Origin: DASUPK01 sp963815665
GTDB lineage: Bacteria; Actinomycetota; Thermoleophilia; Solirubrobacterales; 70-9
Length of the DNA: 64,000 nt
Assembly: GCA_963815665.1 (NCBI GenBank)
Contig: CAWFHN010000011.1
Span: 124,001-188,000 of the forward strand
Reading direction: 5' to 3'
Made by a program: the position numbers and the translations under genes. Under the pieces are notes generated by a model. That model was given only the letters and a program-made list of their open reading frames with translations. It was not told where the DNA came from and did no database searches. Position 1 is the first letter of the stretch; each line of letters opens with the position of its first letter. Shown one piece after another: positions 37,135 through 44,275 of the stretch.

Positions 37135-37332
37135 GTGAACAGGCGTTCCTCGCCCGACCAGGGCTACCAGCTCGCGGTCCGGACCTTCTCGGTGGTGATC
37201 ATCGGCTTCGGTCTGATGATGCTGGTCGTCACGCTGGCCCGGGGCGGTGGCCCGCTGGCCGTCGGGGTCCTCTTCGGGCTGCTCTTCATCGCTCTCGGCT
37301 CGGGCCGGCTGTACCTGTCGATGAAGGGATGA
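37135..37332 (+). CDS. Small two-helix membrane protein
   Basis: A 65-residue protein from a GTG start. After a basic, soluble N-terminus (NRRSSPDQGYQ), two hydrophobic segments follow (TFSVVIIGFGLMMLVVTLA and AVGVLFGLLFIALGSGRLY). Its end overlaps the start of the APC permease by 4 bases, so it may be a small partner of that protein. No family is recognised. Confidence 0.65.
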   Translation: MNRRSSPDQGYQLAVRTFSVVIIGFGLMMLVVTLARGGGPLAVGVLFGLLFIALGSGRLYLSMKG

Positions 37333-39263
37333 AGGACGCCACCAGAATGAGGGCCAAGCGTTGGCTTGGCGTGCCGTTCCTCTACTCGTCCGCCTCGGCG
37401 GCCGTCGGCTTCTCGATCTACTTCTCGGTCGGAGTCGTCGCCGACCGCGGGCTGGGGCTGACCCCGCTGATCTTCCTCGTGGCGGGACTGATGTTCGCCC
37501 TCACGTCGCTGTCGTACGTCGAGGGTGGCGCGATGTTCCGCGAGCGGGGCGGGTCGGCGACGTTCGCTCGTCACGCTTTCAACGAGCTGATCAGCTTCAT
37601 CGCCGGCTGGGCGATCCTCATCGACTACCTGATCGTGATCGCGGCGGCGTCGATCACGGTCTCCCACTACCTGACGCCGATCTCCGGCAAATTCGGCGGG
37701 GGGGACGTGGAGCTCGCGGTGGCGATCGTGGTGATCGGCCTCGCCGCCATCCTCAACATCGCGGACGTCACCGGGCGGAACCGCCAGGTCCGCCTCGTGG
37801 TGCTCGCGCTCGCCGAGCTCGGGCTGCAGCTGCTGGTGATCGTCGTGGGCCTGATCGTCGTCCTCCATCCGGATCGGCTCACCGACCAGCTCCATCTCTT
37901 CAGCTCGCCGAGCGTCAAGGACATCGTCTACTCGCTGGTGATCGCGACGATCGCCTACGCGGGCATCGAGGCGGCCAGCGACCTGGCGCCGGACCTCGAA
38001 TTCGAGCCGGGTGACCTGAAGCGGGTGCTCGGCGTCGGGGCCATCGCGATTCCCCTGATCTACGCCGGCATCGCGGCGGTGGCGCTGATGGCGGTGCCGG
38101 TCGTGCAGGGGCCCCATGGGCCCGAGACGGCTCTCGCCGGCCAGTACATCGAGGAGCCGATCCTGGGCGTGGTCGCGAATTACGACCCCGGGTGGGTCGC
38201 AGACTTCATGAAGTGGGCGGTGATGCTGGTCGCCGTGCCGGTTCTTTTCTGGGCGGCGAACACTGCGATGCTCGGCCTCTCCCGGCACATCTACGTGCTC
38301 GCGACCAATCGCCAGATCCCGAGCTGGGCCGGCAAGCTCGAGCGGAACTATTCGACGCCCTACATTGCGATCATCATCGCCGCGCTGCTCGCCCTCGCGC
38401 TGGCGATACCGGGCGACATCCGGTTCCTCGCGCGGGTCTACGCGTTCGGCGCGTTACTCGCGGTGACCATCGCCCAGATCTCGATCGTCCGATTACGTGT
38501 CGTCGAGCCCGACCTCGAGCGGCCGTATCGGGTGCCGTGGAACGTCCGGTTCGGCTCGCACCGGCTGCCGCTGCCCGCGATAGCGGGGGCGTTGATCAGC
38601 GGGCTCGCGTGGATCAGCGTCTTCCTGCTGCACCGGACCGCCGTCTACGTCGGCGGGGGGTGGATGCTGTTCGGCCTCGTCTTCTATGTGATCTATCGCC
38701 GCTATGTGGAGGGAACTCCACTGACCCGGCGGGTTCAGGTGCCCGAGGCGTCCCTGAAGAAGCAGCCGGCGGAGGTGGAGTACTCCACGATTCTGGTGCC
38801 GGTGTTCGGCACGCAGCTCGACGACGACATCGTCAGCACGGCGGGCAGGCTCGCCGATGCGGAGGTGGAGAAGGGCGAGATGCCGCCGCGGCTGGACGTC
38901 GTCTACGTGGCGGAGCTTCCGCTCACGGTCCCGCTCGATTCCCCGCTGCCGCAGTCGGTGAAGGAGCAGGGAGAGCGAGCGCTCGAACGCGCCCGCGAGG
39001 TCGGAGACGAGTACGAGAACGTCGAGGTGACTACGAACCTCGTCCGTGCCCGCTCGATGGGGTCGGGGATCATCGAGGAGGCGCGCGACAAGGGCGCCGA
39101 GGTGATCGTCATGGGAGGCGAGCCGCCCACGAGAATTCGGGGCGGCGCCATCCTCGGAGGGATCGGGGGCGCCCGCCCCGAGGAGATCGGCGAGGTGACT
39201 GAATACGTGCTGAAGAGGGCGCCCTGCCGGGTGCTTCTCACCGCGCCGCCCGAGGAGGCCTGA
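37329..39263 (+). CDS. APC-family amino acid permease fused to a universal stress protein domain
   Basis: 644 residues. Residues ~10-450 form the 12-helix APC fold (VPFLYSSASAAVGFSIYFSV at helix 1, AYAGIEAASDLAPD at helix 6). About residues 480-640 are a soluble UspA-like domain: YSTILVPVFGTQLDDDIV at the start, GAEVIVMGGEPPTRIRGG and CRVLLTAPPEEA at the end. The glycine-rich phosphate-binding loop of ATP-binding Usp is altered to GGEPPTRIRGG. Fusions of this sort suggest stress- or nucleotide-regulated transport (inference). The substrate is unknown. Confidence 0.85.
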   Translation: MKDATRMRAKRWLGVPFLYSSASAAVGFSIYFSVGVVADRGLGLTPLIFLVAGLMFALTSLSYVEGGAMFRERGGSATFARHAFNELISFIAGWAILIDYLIVIAAASITVSHYLTPISGKFGGGDVELAVAIVVIGLAAILNIADVTGRNRQVRLVVLALAELGLQLLVIVVGLIVVLHPDRLTDQLHLFSSPSVKDIVYSLVIATIAYAGIEAASDLAPDLEFEPGDLKRVLGVGAIAIPLIYAGIAAVALMAVPVVQGPHGPETALAGQYIEEPILGVVANYDPGWVADFMKWAVMLVAVPVLFWAANTAMLGLSRHIYVLATNRQIPSWAGKLERNYSTPYIAIIIAALLALALAIPGDIRFLARVYAFGALLAVTIAQISIVRLRVVEPDLERPYRVPWNVRFGSHRLPLPAIAGALISGLAWISVFLLHRTAVYVGGGWMLFGLVFYVIYRRYVEGTPLTRRVQVPEASLKKQPAEVEYSTILVPVFGTQLDDDIVSTAGRLADAEVEKGEMPPRLDVVYVAELPLTVPLDSPLPQSVKEQGERALERAREVGDEYENVEVTTNLVRARSMGSGIIEEARDKGAEVIVMGGEPPTRIRGGAILGGIGGARPEEIGEVTEYVLKRAPCRVLLTAPPEEA

Positions 39264-39275
39264 GTACCCGGAGCT

Positions 39276-40148
39276 CTAGGCCGGAGCTTCCGCGCGGACC
39301 GGCGGGCTCTTGCTCGCCGGCTTCGTGTCGCGCTGTGCCGGCTTCGATGAGCCGAGCTCGCGGCCACGGTGGCTCCAGGTCGCGAGCCAGGCGGGAATGT
39401 CGCGTGCCGCAAGCGGCTTGGAGATCAGGAACCCCTGAGCGCGCTCACAGCCCATGCTCCGGAGCCGCTGCCACTGCTCCTTCGTCTCGACCCCCTCCGC
39501 CAGCACCTGGAGGCCCATCTGGTGGGCCAGATGGATGATCGAGCGGGCGATCGCCCTGTCCTCCTCGTCATCGGTGATGCCGAGGACCACGGAGCGATCG
39601 ATCTTGAGCTCGTCGATGGGGAGCCTCATCAGCCTCCGGAGTGAAAAGTGGCCTGTCCCGAAATCGTCGACCGAGATGGTGGATCCGAGCCGGCTCAGCT
39701 GACCCAGCACCTCCGCCGCCCGCTCGGGTTCCTGCAGAAGCGCCTCCTCGGTGACCTCGAACTGGAGCGCCTCGGCGGGCAGCGCGGAGGCCGCCAGGGC
39801 GTCGATGACGAACGTATGGAGGTCCTGGTCCGCCCCCGAGAATGCGCTGGCCGGAAGGTTCACGGAAAGCTGCAGGCCGAGGCCGGAGCGCCACCAGTCG
39901 CCGGCCGCGCGGGTCGAGATCTCGATCATCCGCTCCGTGAGGGCGGGCATTTGGCCGCCCGTCTCGACCAGGCCGAGGAAGTCCTTCGGAGCCGTGAGCT
40001 CCAGGTCCGGACGCGCCCAGCGGGCCAATGCTTCGACGCCGACGATGCGTGCGCTGCGAAGGTCGACCTTCGGCTGGAAATACGCCGTGATCTCATCCAG
40101 ATCGATGCGATCTCGCGACGTCGGGACCCAATGGCCCCGTACCCGCAT
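39276..40148 (-). CDS. EAL-domain cyclic-di-GMP phosphodiesterase, stand-alone
   Basis: About 290 residues, nearly all EAL domain. Catalytic motifs are intact: VEALARW (EAL), LSVNLPASAF (metal Asn), FEVTEEALL (Glu), DDFGTGHFSLRRL, LKIDRS (Lys) and VLAEGVETKEQW. It should therefore hydrolyse c-di-GMP. There is no GGDEF, PAS or receiver domain. The tail is basic and low-complexity (SSKPAQRDTKPASKS). The ATG at 40148 is preferred. The frame is open to 40265 but that extension looks non-coding. Confidence 0.88.
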   Translation of the reverse strand: MRVRGHWVPTSRDRIDLDEITAYFQPKVDLRSARIVGVEALARWARPDLELTAPKDFLGLVETGGQMPALTERMIEISTRAAGDWWRSGLGLQLSVNLPASAFSGADQDLHTFVIDALAASALPAEALQFEVTEEALLQEPERAAEVLGQLSRLGSTISVDDFGTGHFSLRRLMRLPIDELKIDRSVVLGITDDEEDRAIARSIIHLAHQMGLQVLAEGVETKEQWQRLRSMGCERAQGFLISKPLAARDIPAWLATWSHRGRELGSSKPAQRDTKPASKSPPVRAEAPA

Positions 40149-40365
40149 CGTGATTGTGATCCAGAGCCATTTTAGGTTGAGCCCCGCTGCCGGCTGGTCG
40201 AGAGTGGCCGCAAACCGCAGGTTTGGGGGTGTACTGGAGTCTGGATGTGAGACCCGGTACCCCACAACGGGTCGAACTACCCGGGAAGATCAGTAGTTGC
40301 CCCGGATCGCTCCGGCGGGCCCAGGCATGGGCGCCGCACGGCGCAGGACTAACATCCCGCCCCGA

Positions 40366-40812
40366 ATGTTCGTTCTCATCGTTGGCTGCGGGAGGGTTGG
40401 GTCCTCCGTTGCACGGACCATGCTCCGTGAGGGGCACGAGGTCTCGTGCCTCGACGAGGATTCGGAGTCGCACGCGCGCCTCGAGGTCAACCTCGACCGC
40501 TCCTGGGAGGACTCCGGCGGTCAATTCACCGTCGGCACCGGCCTCGAGGAGGAGGCACTCACATCGGCCGGCATCGAGCGCGCCGACGCCTTCATCGCAT
40601 CGACCGACGGCGACAACACGAACATCGTCATCGCCCAGATCGCCAAGCGGAAGTTCAACGTCCCGACGGTGATCGCGCGGATCCTCGATCCGCTGCGCGC
40701 CGAGTGGTACGAGAAGCAGGGCGTCAGCACGGTCTGCCCGACCCGGGTCGCGATCGAGATGCTGGAGAAGGAGGTCCTGGAGGCCGCCGGGTCCGGGTCT
40801 GGGTCCAGCTGA
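40366..40812 (+). CDS. RCK_N (TrkA-N) potassium-control protein, first of a pair
   Basis: 148 residues forming a single RCK N-domain. The NAD-binding start is MFVLIVGCGRVGSSVARTML, and TDGDNTNIVIAQIAKRKF is the second hallmark. It lacks a C-terminal RCK_C domain. RCK proteins gate Trk/Ktr potassium systems on binding NAD(H) or nucleotides. The stop and the next ATG overlap by one base, so it acts with the following RCK protein. The tail is Gly/Ser. Confidence 0.88.
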   Translation: MFVLIVGCGRVGSSVARTMLREGHEVSCLDEDSESHARLEVNLDRSWEDSGGQFTVGTGLEEEALTSAGIERADAFIASTDGDNTNIVIAQIAKRKFNVPTVIARILDPLRAEWYEKQGVSTVCPTRVAIEMLEKEVLEAAGSGSGSS

Positions 40813-41501
40813 TGGGCGGGGGCAAGTACATCATCATCGCCGGGGCCGGAAAGGTGGGTTGGAACCTCGCCCGGGAGCTGCTCGACAAGGGCAACGAGGT
40901 CACGGTGATCGAGGACAACCGGAACCGGTACACGACGGTCGAGCAGGAGCTCGAGCACAACATCCAGTTCGGGGACGCCTCGGAGCTTTGGGTCCTGGAG
41001 CGAGCGGGTATCTCCAGGGCGGACATGGTGATCGCGGTGACCGGTGACGACGAGGACAACATGCTGATCTGCCAGGTGGCGAAGGAGAAGTACCTGGTCG
41101 ATCGGATCATCGCCCGCGTCAACAACCCGCGAAATCGCCCGCATTTCGAGCTGCTGGGGATCAAGCCGTACGTGTCCGCGACGGACCTGATCCTGCGACT
41201 GCTGGAGCACGAGGTCCCGGAGTACGGCCTGGTGCACCTGCTCGATCTGCCGGAGGAGCGGCTGGAGATCATCGAGATGCTGCTCGCCGAGGACAGCCGG
41301 GTGGCCGGCGAGCGCGTGGGCGACCTGAGCATGCCCGAGGGAAGCCTGCTGATCTCGATCCTGCGCGAGGGGCAGGGCGGATTCGTGCCGACTCCGGACA
41401 CCGTCCTCGAGGCGGGCGACGAGGTGCTGGCGGTGCTCGATCCCGGGCTGGAGGAGGAGCTGAAGGTGTTCTTCGGCTCTGACGGTGCCGCAGCGGGTTG
41501 A
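40812..41501 (+). CDS. RCK_N + RCK_C (TrkA-like) potassium-control protein
   Basis: A 229-residue protein. The N-domain carries YIIIAGAGKVGWNLARELL and AVTGDDEDNMLICQVAKEKY. The C-terminal ~75 residues form an RCK_C regulatory domain (LSMPEGSLLISILREGQGG, then TVLEAGDEVLAVL). With its partner it resembles the split TrkA/CeoB-CeoC arrangement of actinobacteria. The cognate membrane subunit is not adjacent. The potassium channel at 6.6-7.3 kb is a possible target, though distant. It overlaps the reductase gene by 17 bases. Confidence 0.9.
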   Translation: MGGGKYIIIAGAGKVGWNLARELLDKGNEVTVIEDNRNRYTTVEQELEHNIQFGDASELWVLERAGISRADMVIAVTGDDEDNMLICQVAKEKYLVDRIIARVNNPRNRPHFELLGIKPYVSATDLILRLLEHEVPEYGLVHLLDLPEERLEIIEMLLAEDSRVAGERVGDLSMPEGSLLISILREGQGGFVPTPDTVLEAGDEVLAVLDPGLEEELKVFFGSDGAAAG

Positions 41502-42732
41502 GTATCTGCTGATCGGCGGGTTCGCCTCCGCCTACTGCGCCGCCGAGCTGCGGAAGCTGGGCGCGGATGGCGACATCCTGCTGGTCGGGCGGGAGCAGGA
41601 TCCGCCCTACGAGCGGCCGCCGCTCTCCAAGGAGTACCTGCGCGGTGAGGCCAAACGCGAGGACGCATACGTCAACCCGGCCTCCTGGTACGAGGAGAAC
41701 GGGGTGGAGCTGCGGACCGGGACGAACGTGATGTCGCTGGACGCAGAGGCGCGGACGGCCAAGCTGCAGGGCGGGGACGAGGTGGAGTTCGATAAGGCGC
41801 TGCTCGCCACGGGTGCCAACGTGAACATCCTGCGCGTCGACGGAGCCAATCTCGATCGCATCCACTACCTGCGCGCGTTCGGCAACTCGGACAACATCCG
41901 CGCCGACGCGGAGAAGGCGGAGCGAGTCGTCCTGGTGGGGGGCAGCTACATCGGGTGCGAGGTGGCCGCGTCGCTGACGTCGAAGGGAACCGACTGCGCG
42001 ATCGTGATGATGGAGGACGTGGCCCTGTCTCGGACCTTCGGCGAGGAGGCCGGCCGCTGGTTCCACGACCTGCTGACGTCGAAGGGGATCGAGATCCACG
42101 GCGGCGAGACCCTGGCGGCATTTGAGGGCGATGACCACGCCACCGCGGTCGTGACCGAGAGCGGCAAGACGATCGAGGGGGACATGGTGGTCGTCGGCGC
42201 CGGCGTCAAGCCGGACGTGATGCTGGCGCAGCGCGCCGGGCTCGAGATCGACGAGGACAACGGCGGCATTCGCAGCGACGAGACGCTGCAGACCTCGGTC
42301 GAGGGCATCTACGCGGCGGGCGACGTCTGCTCGTACGAGAGCAGGGTGCACGGCCGGCGGCTTCGCGTCGAGCACTGGGACGTGGCGATGCAGCAGGGGC
42401 AGCACGCGGCGCACTCGATGCTCGGCGAGGGCAAGCCCTACGAGGTCGTGCCCTACTTCTTCAGCGACCTGGCCGATTGGGCTGGCCTCGAGTACGTGGG
42501 CCCGGCGACCGACTGGGACGAGGTGATCTGGCGGGGCGACCGCGACGGGGGCGAGTTCGCGGTCTTCTACGTCAAGGATGGGAAGGTGGCGGGGGCGCTC
42601 ACCGTGGAGAGCTCGGAGGAGCTGGCGCACGCCCGAACATTGCTGGCGGAGGGCGTCGACGTGAATGGGGGGAAGGCGAAGGCGCTGCTGGGCGATCCCG
42701 ATTCCGACCTCGCGACCCTCCTTCCCAGCTAG
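41485..42732 (+). CDS. FAD-dependent ferredoxin/rubredoxin reductase-like oxidoreductase
   Basis: A 415-residue NAD(P)/FAD flavoprotein. The NADH site is VVLVGGSYIGCEVAAS, the second FAD motif is GIYAAGDVCSY, and the C-terminal reductase domain is present (VEHWDVAMQQGQHAA). PPYERPPLSKEYLRG is the standard block after the first FAD strand. The N-terminal FAD motif reads LIGGFASAYCAAEL: the second glycine of GxGxxG/A is replaced by Phe. Because the rest is intact, this is either a tolerated variant or a local base error. It likely reduces a ferredoxin. Confidence 0.88.
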   Translation: MPQRVEYLLIGGFASAYCAAELRKLGADGDILLVGREQDPPYERPPLSKEYLRGEAKREDAYVNPASWYEENGVELRTGTNVMSLDAEARTAKLQGGDEVEFDKALLATGANVNILRVDGANLDRIHYLRAFGNSDNIRADAEKAERVVLVGGSYIGCEVAASLTSKGTDCAIVMMEDVALSRTFGEEAGRWFHDLLTSKGIEIHGGETLAAFEGDDHATAVVTESGKTIEGDMVVVGAGVKPDVMLAQRAGLEIDEDNGGIRSDETLQTSVEGIYAAGDVCSYESRVHGRRLRVEHWDVAMQQGQHAAHSMLGEGKPYEVVPYFFSDLADWAGLEYVGPATDWDEVIWRGDRDGGEFAVFYVKDGKVAGALTVESSEELAHARTLLAEGVDVNGGKAKALLGDPDSDLATLLPS

Positions 42733-42779
42733 GCTTTAGCCGTCATTGTGGGAGGAGCTTGCTTTTCCCACCTTTCCTA

Positions 42780-42850
42780 TGGGCTCTGGTGTAATGGCAG
42801 CACGCCTGGTTCTGGTCCAGGTAGTCGGGGTTCAAATCCCTGGAGCCCAG
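42780..42850 (+). tRNA. tRNA-Gln (anticodon CTG)
   Basis: The cloverleaf is readable. The acceptor stem is TGGGCTC (42780-42786) with GAGCCCA (42843-42849), then discriminator G. The anticodon arm CCTGG-TTCTGGT-CCAGG carries CTG in its loop. The T-arm is CGGGG-TTCAAAT-CCCTG. CCA is not encoded (TAA follows). The D-arm matches the short Gln type. The gene is followed within 14 bases by a partial copy of its own 3' arm. Confidence 0.9.
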
Positions 42851-42863
42851 TAAGCCCCCGGTT

Positions 42864-42891
42864 GAGTCCGGGGTTCGAATCCCTGTAGTGC
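42864..42891 (+). repeat. Duplicated tRNA 3' arm (att-like remnant)
   Basis: This stretch repeats the T-arm of the tRNA: CGGGG-TTCGAAT-CCCTG (42869-42885) has the same stem as the tRNA-Gln T-arm, with one loop difference (TTCGAAT for TTCAAAT). The following acceptor-like TAGTGCC diverges from GAGCCCAG. Upstream, CCCCGG (42856-42861) and CCGGGG (42868-42873) can form a hairpin. It could be the scar of an integration at the tRNA 3' end or a decayed second tRNA. Confidence 0.55.
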
Positions 42892-42923
42892 CTAGTTGCA
42901 GGGATTTCCATCCGGTTCGCATG

Positions 42924-42937
42924 CGAACATATGTTCG
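42924..42937. promoter_or_regulatory. SOS (LexA) box upstream of the HNH endonuclease gene
   Basis: The 14-base perfect palindrome CGAACATATGTTCG fits the Gram-positive SOS box consensus CGAAC-RNRY-GTTCG exactly. It lies immediately before the ATG at 42939 of the HNH gene. LexA binding there would repress the gene until DNA damage. A second 12-base palindrome, TTCGCATGCGAA, ends at base 42927 and overlaps it. Confidence 0.75.
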
Positions 42938-42938
42938 T

Positions 42939-43559
42939 ATGGGAGACCGAGAAGGGACAGGGCCCAAGGCACCGCCCGGTGTTATGCGTGAGCGAGTTCG
43001 GCAATTGCTCGAATTGGGCTGGTCTCGTCTGCGAATCGCCCAGCATCTTGGAGTGCGCAAGTCAACCGTCGTGTACCACGCAAGTCGCCTCGACGCTCCC
43101 ATTGATTCGCGGTTCAGCCGTCGATATGACTGGCGCGAGATTCAGGTCGCATACGACGCGGGAATGTCGCGGCTCGAGTGCATGGAGAAGTTTGGGTTCT
43201 CCGCGTATGCATGGACGATGGCCGTCAAACGGGGAGCGATCCTTCAACGGCCCAAGGCGGCCCCGATCGAGGAACTTCTCGTAAAGGGCGGGCGCACCAA
43301 CCGAAGCCATCTCAAGCATCGACTGACCGAAGAAGGGCTGAAGGAAAACCGCTGCGAGATCTGCGGAATCACCCATTGGATGGGCGACCCAGTGAGCATG
43401 CAGCTTCACCACAAGAACGGCGACGGATCGGACAATCGACTGCCGAACCTCGAGCTGCTCTGTGGAACGTGCCACTCCCAGACGGATACCTATGGCGCAA
43501 AGAACGCCAACCGGCACCTCCGGCTGGTCGAGCCCGAGGATGACGAGGAAGCGGCCTAG
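42939..43559 (+). CDS. HNH endonuclease with N-terminal helix-turn-helix
   Basis: About 206 residues. A helix-turn-helix-like segment MRERVRQLLELGWSRLRIAQ and HLGVRKSTVVYHASRLD lies near residues 15-55, and a second (YDAGMSRLECMEKFGFS) follows. The C-terminal HNH nuclease has CEICGITHW, MQLHHKNGDGSDNRLPNLEL and LCGTCHSQT: two zinc CxxC pairs and HH-N catalytic residues. Such genes occur in phages and islands. Base composition is visibly less GC-rich than the neighbours. The start is uncertain (42921, 42939 or 42984), and no ribosome site is seen. Confidence 0.82.
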   Translation: MGDREGTGPKAPPGVMRERVRQLLELGWSRLRIAQHLGVRKSTVVYHASRLDAPIDSRFSRRYDWREIQVAYDAGMSRLECMEKFGFSAYAWTMAVKRGAILQRPKAAPIEELLVKGGRTNRSHLKHRLTEEGLKENRCEICGITHWMGDPVSMQLHHKNGDGSDNRLPNLELLCGTCHSQTDTYGAKNANRHLRLVEPEDDEEAA

Positions 43560-43594
43560 TTCCGTTTCACATCCTTGCTACCTTGCGCGGCCGT

Positions 43595-44275
43595 ATGTGG
43601 CGTCCGCGGCACCTGATCGTCCTGGCCGCCGCCGTTGGCACGGGGGTCCTTCTCTCCGCCTGCGGTGGCGACAGCTCACCGGAGACCCCGATCGTCGTCC
43701 CGACCCAGACCACCCAGGCCTCGACCGGTCAGGGCGACTTCATCGCTCAGGCCGATTCGGCCTGCGCCGAGGCCAATTCCTCGATCGAGACGTTCGCGGC
43801 CGCCGGCCAGGGCGAGAGCGAGGCCGCCCAGATCGCGCAGCTTCGGCAGGGCGTGATCGACACGATCAAGCAGCTCAACCCGCCGAGCGACACAAACCTG
43901 GATGCGTTCCTGAAGGCGATGTCCGACGAGGTCTCCGCCGGGCAGAAGATCGGCCTCGCCGTCCAGCGGGGCGAGGATCCGTCCGCGTTCGAGACCCAGC
44001 TCGACAGCGCCAAGACCGAGGCCGAATCGGCCGCATCCGCCTACGGCTTCAAGCAATGCGGCGCGGCGATCAGCTCGTCCAGCTCGAGCTCCAGCAGCAG
44101 CTCCAGCAGCAGCAGCTCGAGCAGTGGCAGCGCCGTCACGCCCAGCGCGCCCAGCTCGGGCACCCCGAGCGGCGGCACGGGCGGCGGCACCTCGGGGTCC
44201 GGTACGAGCGGCAGCTCGGGGTCGGGCAGCTCCGGCAGCAGCGGCGGCTCCTCCGGCGGCATCGGCCCGGGTTAA
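43595..44275 (+). CDS. Lipoprotein with poly-serine and Gly/Ser tail
   Basis: 226 residues. The signal HLIVLAAAVGTGVLLSACGG has a lipobox cysteine. The mature domain (residues ~45-150) is helical with a CAEANSSIETFAAAG start and a YGFKQCGAA end, giving two cysteines likely to form a disulfide, as in small DUF-type actinobacterial lipoproteins. A run of about 20 serines encoded mostly by AGC/TCC codons follows, then a GSGTSGSSG tail. The function is unknown. The stop codon overlaps the convergent ABC transporter stop by 4 bases. Confidence 0.75.
   Translation: MWRPRHLIVLAAAVGTGVLLSACGGDSSPETPIVVPTQTTQASTGQGDFIAQADSACAEANSSIETFAAAGQGESEAAQIAQLRQGVIDTIKQLNPPSDTNLDAFLKAMSDEVSAGQKIGLAVQRGEDPSAFETQLDSAKTEAESAASAYGFKQCGAAISSSSSSSSSSSSSSSSSSGSAVTPSAPSSGTPSGGTGGGTSGSGTSGSSGSGSSGSSGGSSGGIGPG

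Noticed and set aside
42748..42771. GTGGGA...TCCCAC hairpin between the reductase and tRNA-Gln as a terminator
   Set aside because: It has only a 6-bp stem with a 12-base loop, and the T-run lies inside the structure rather than after it.
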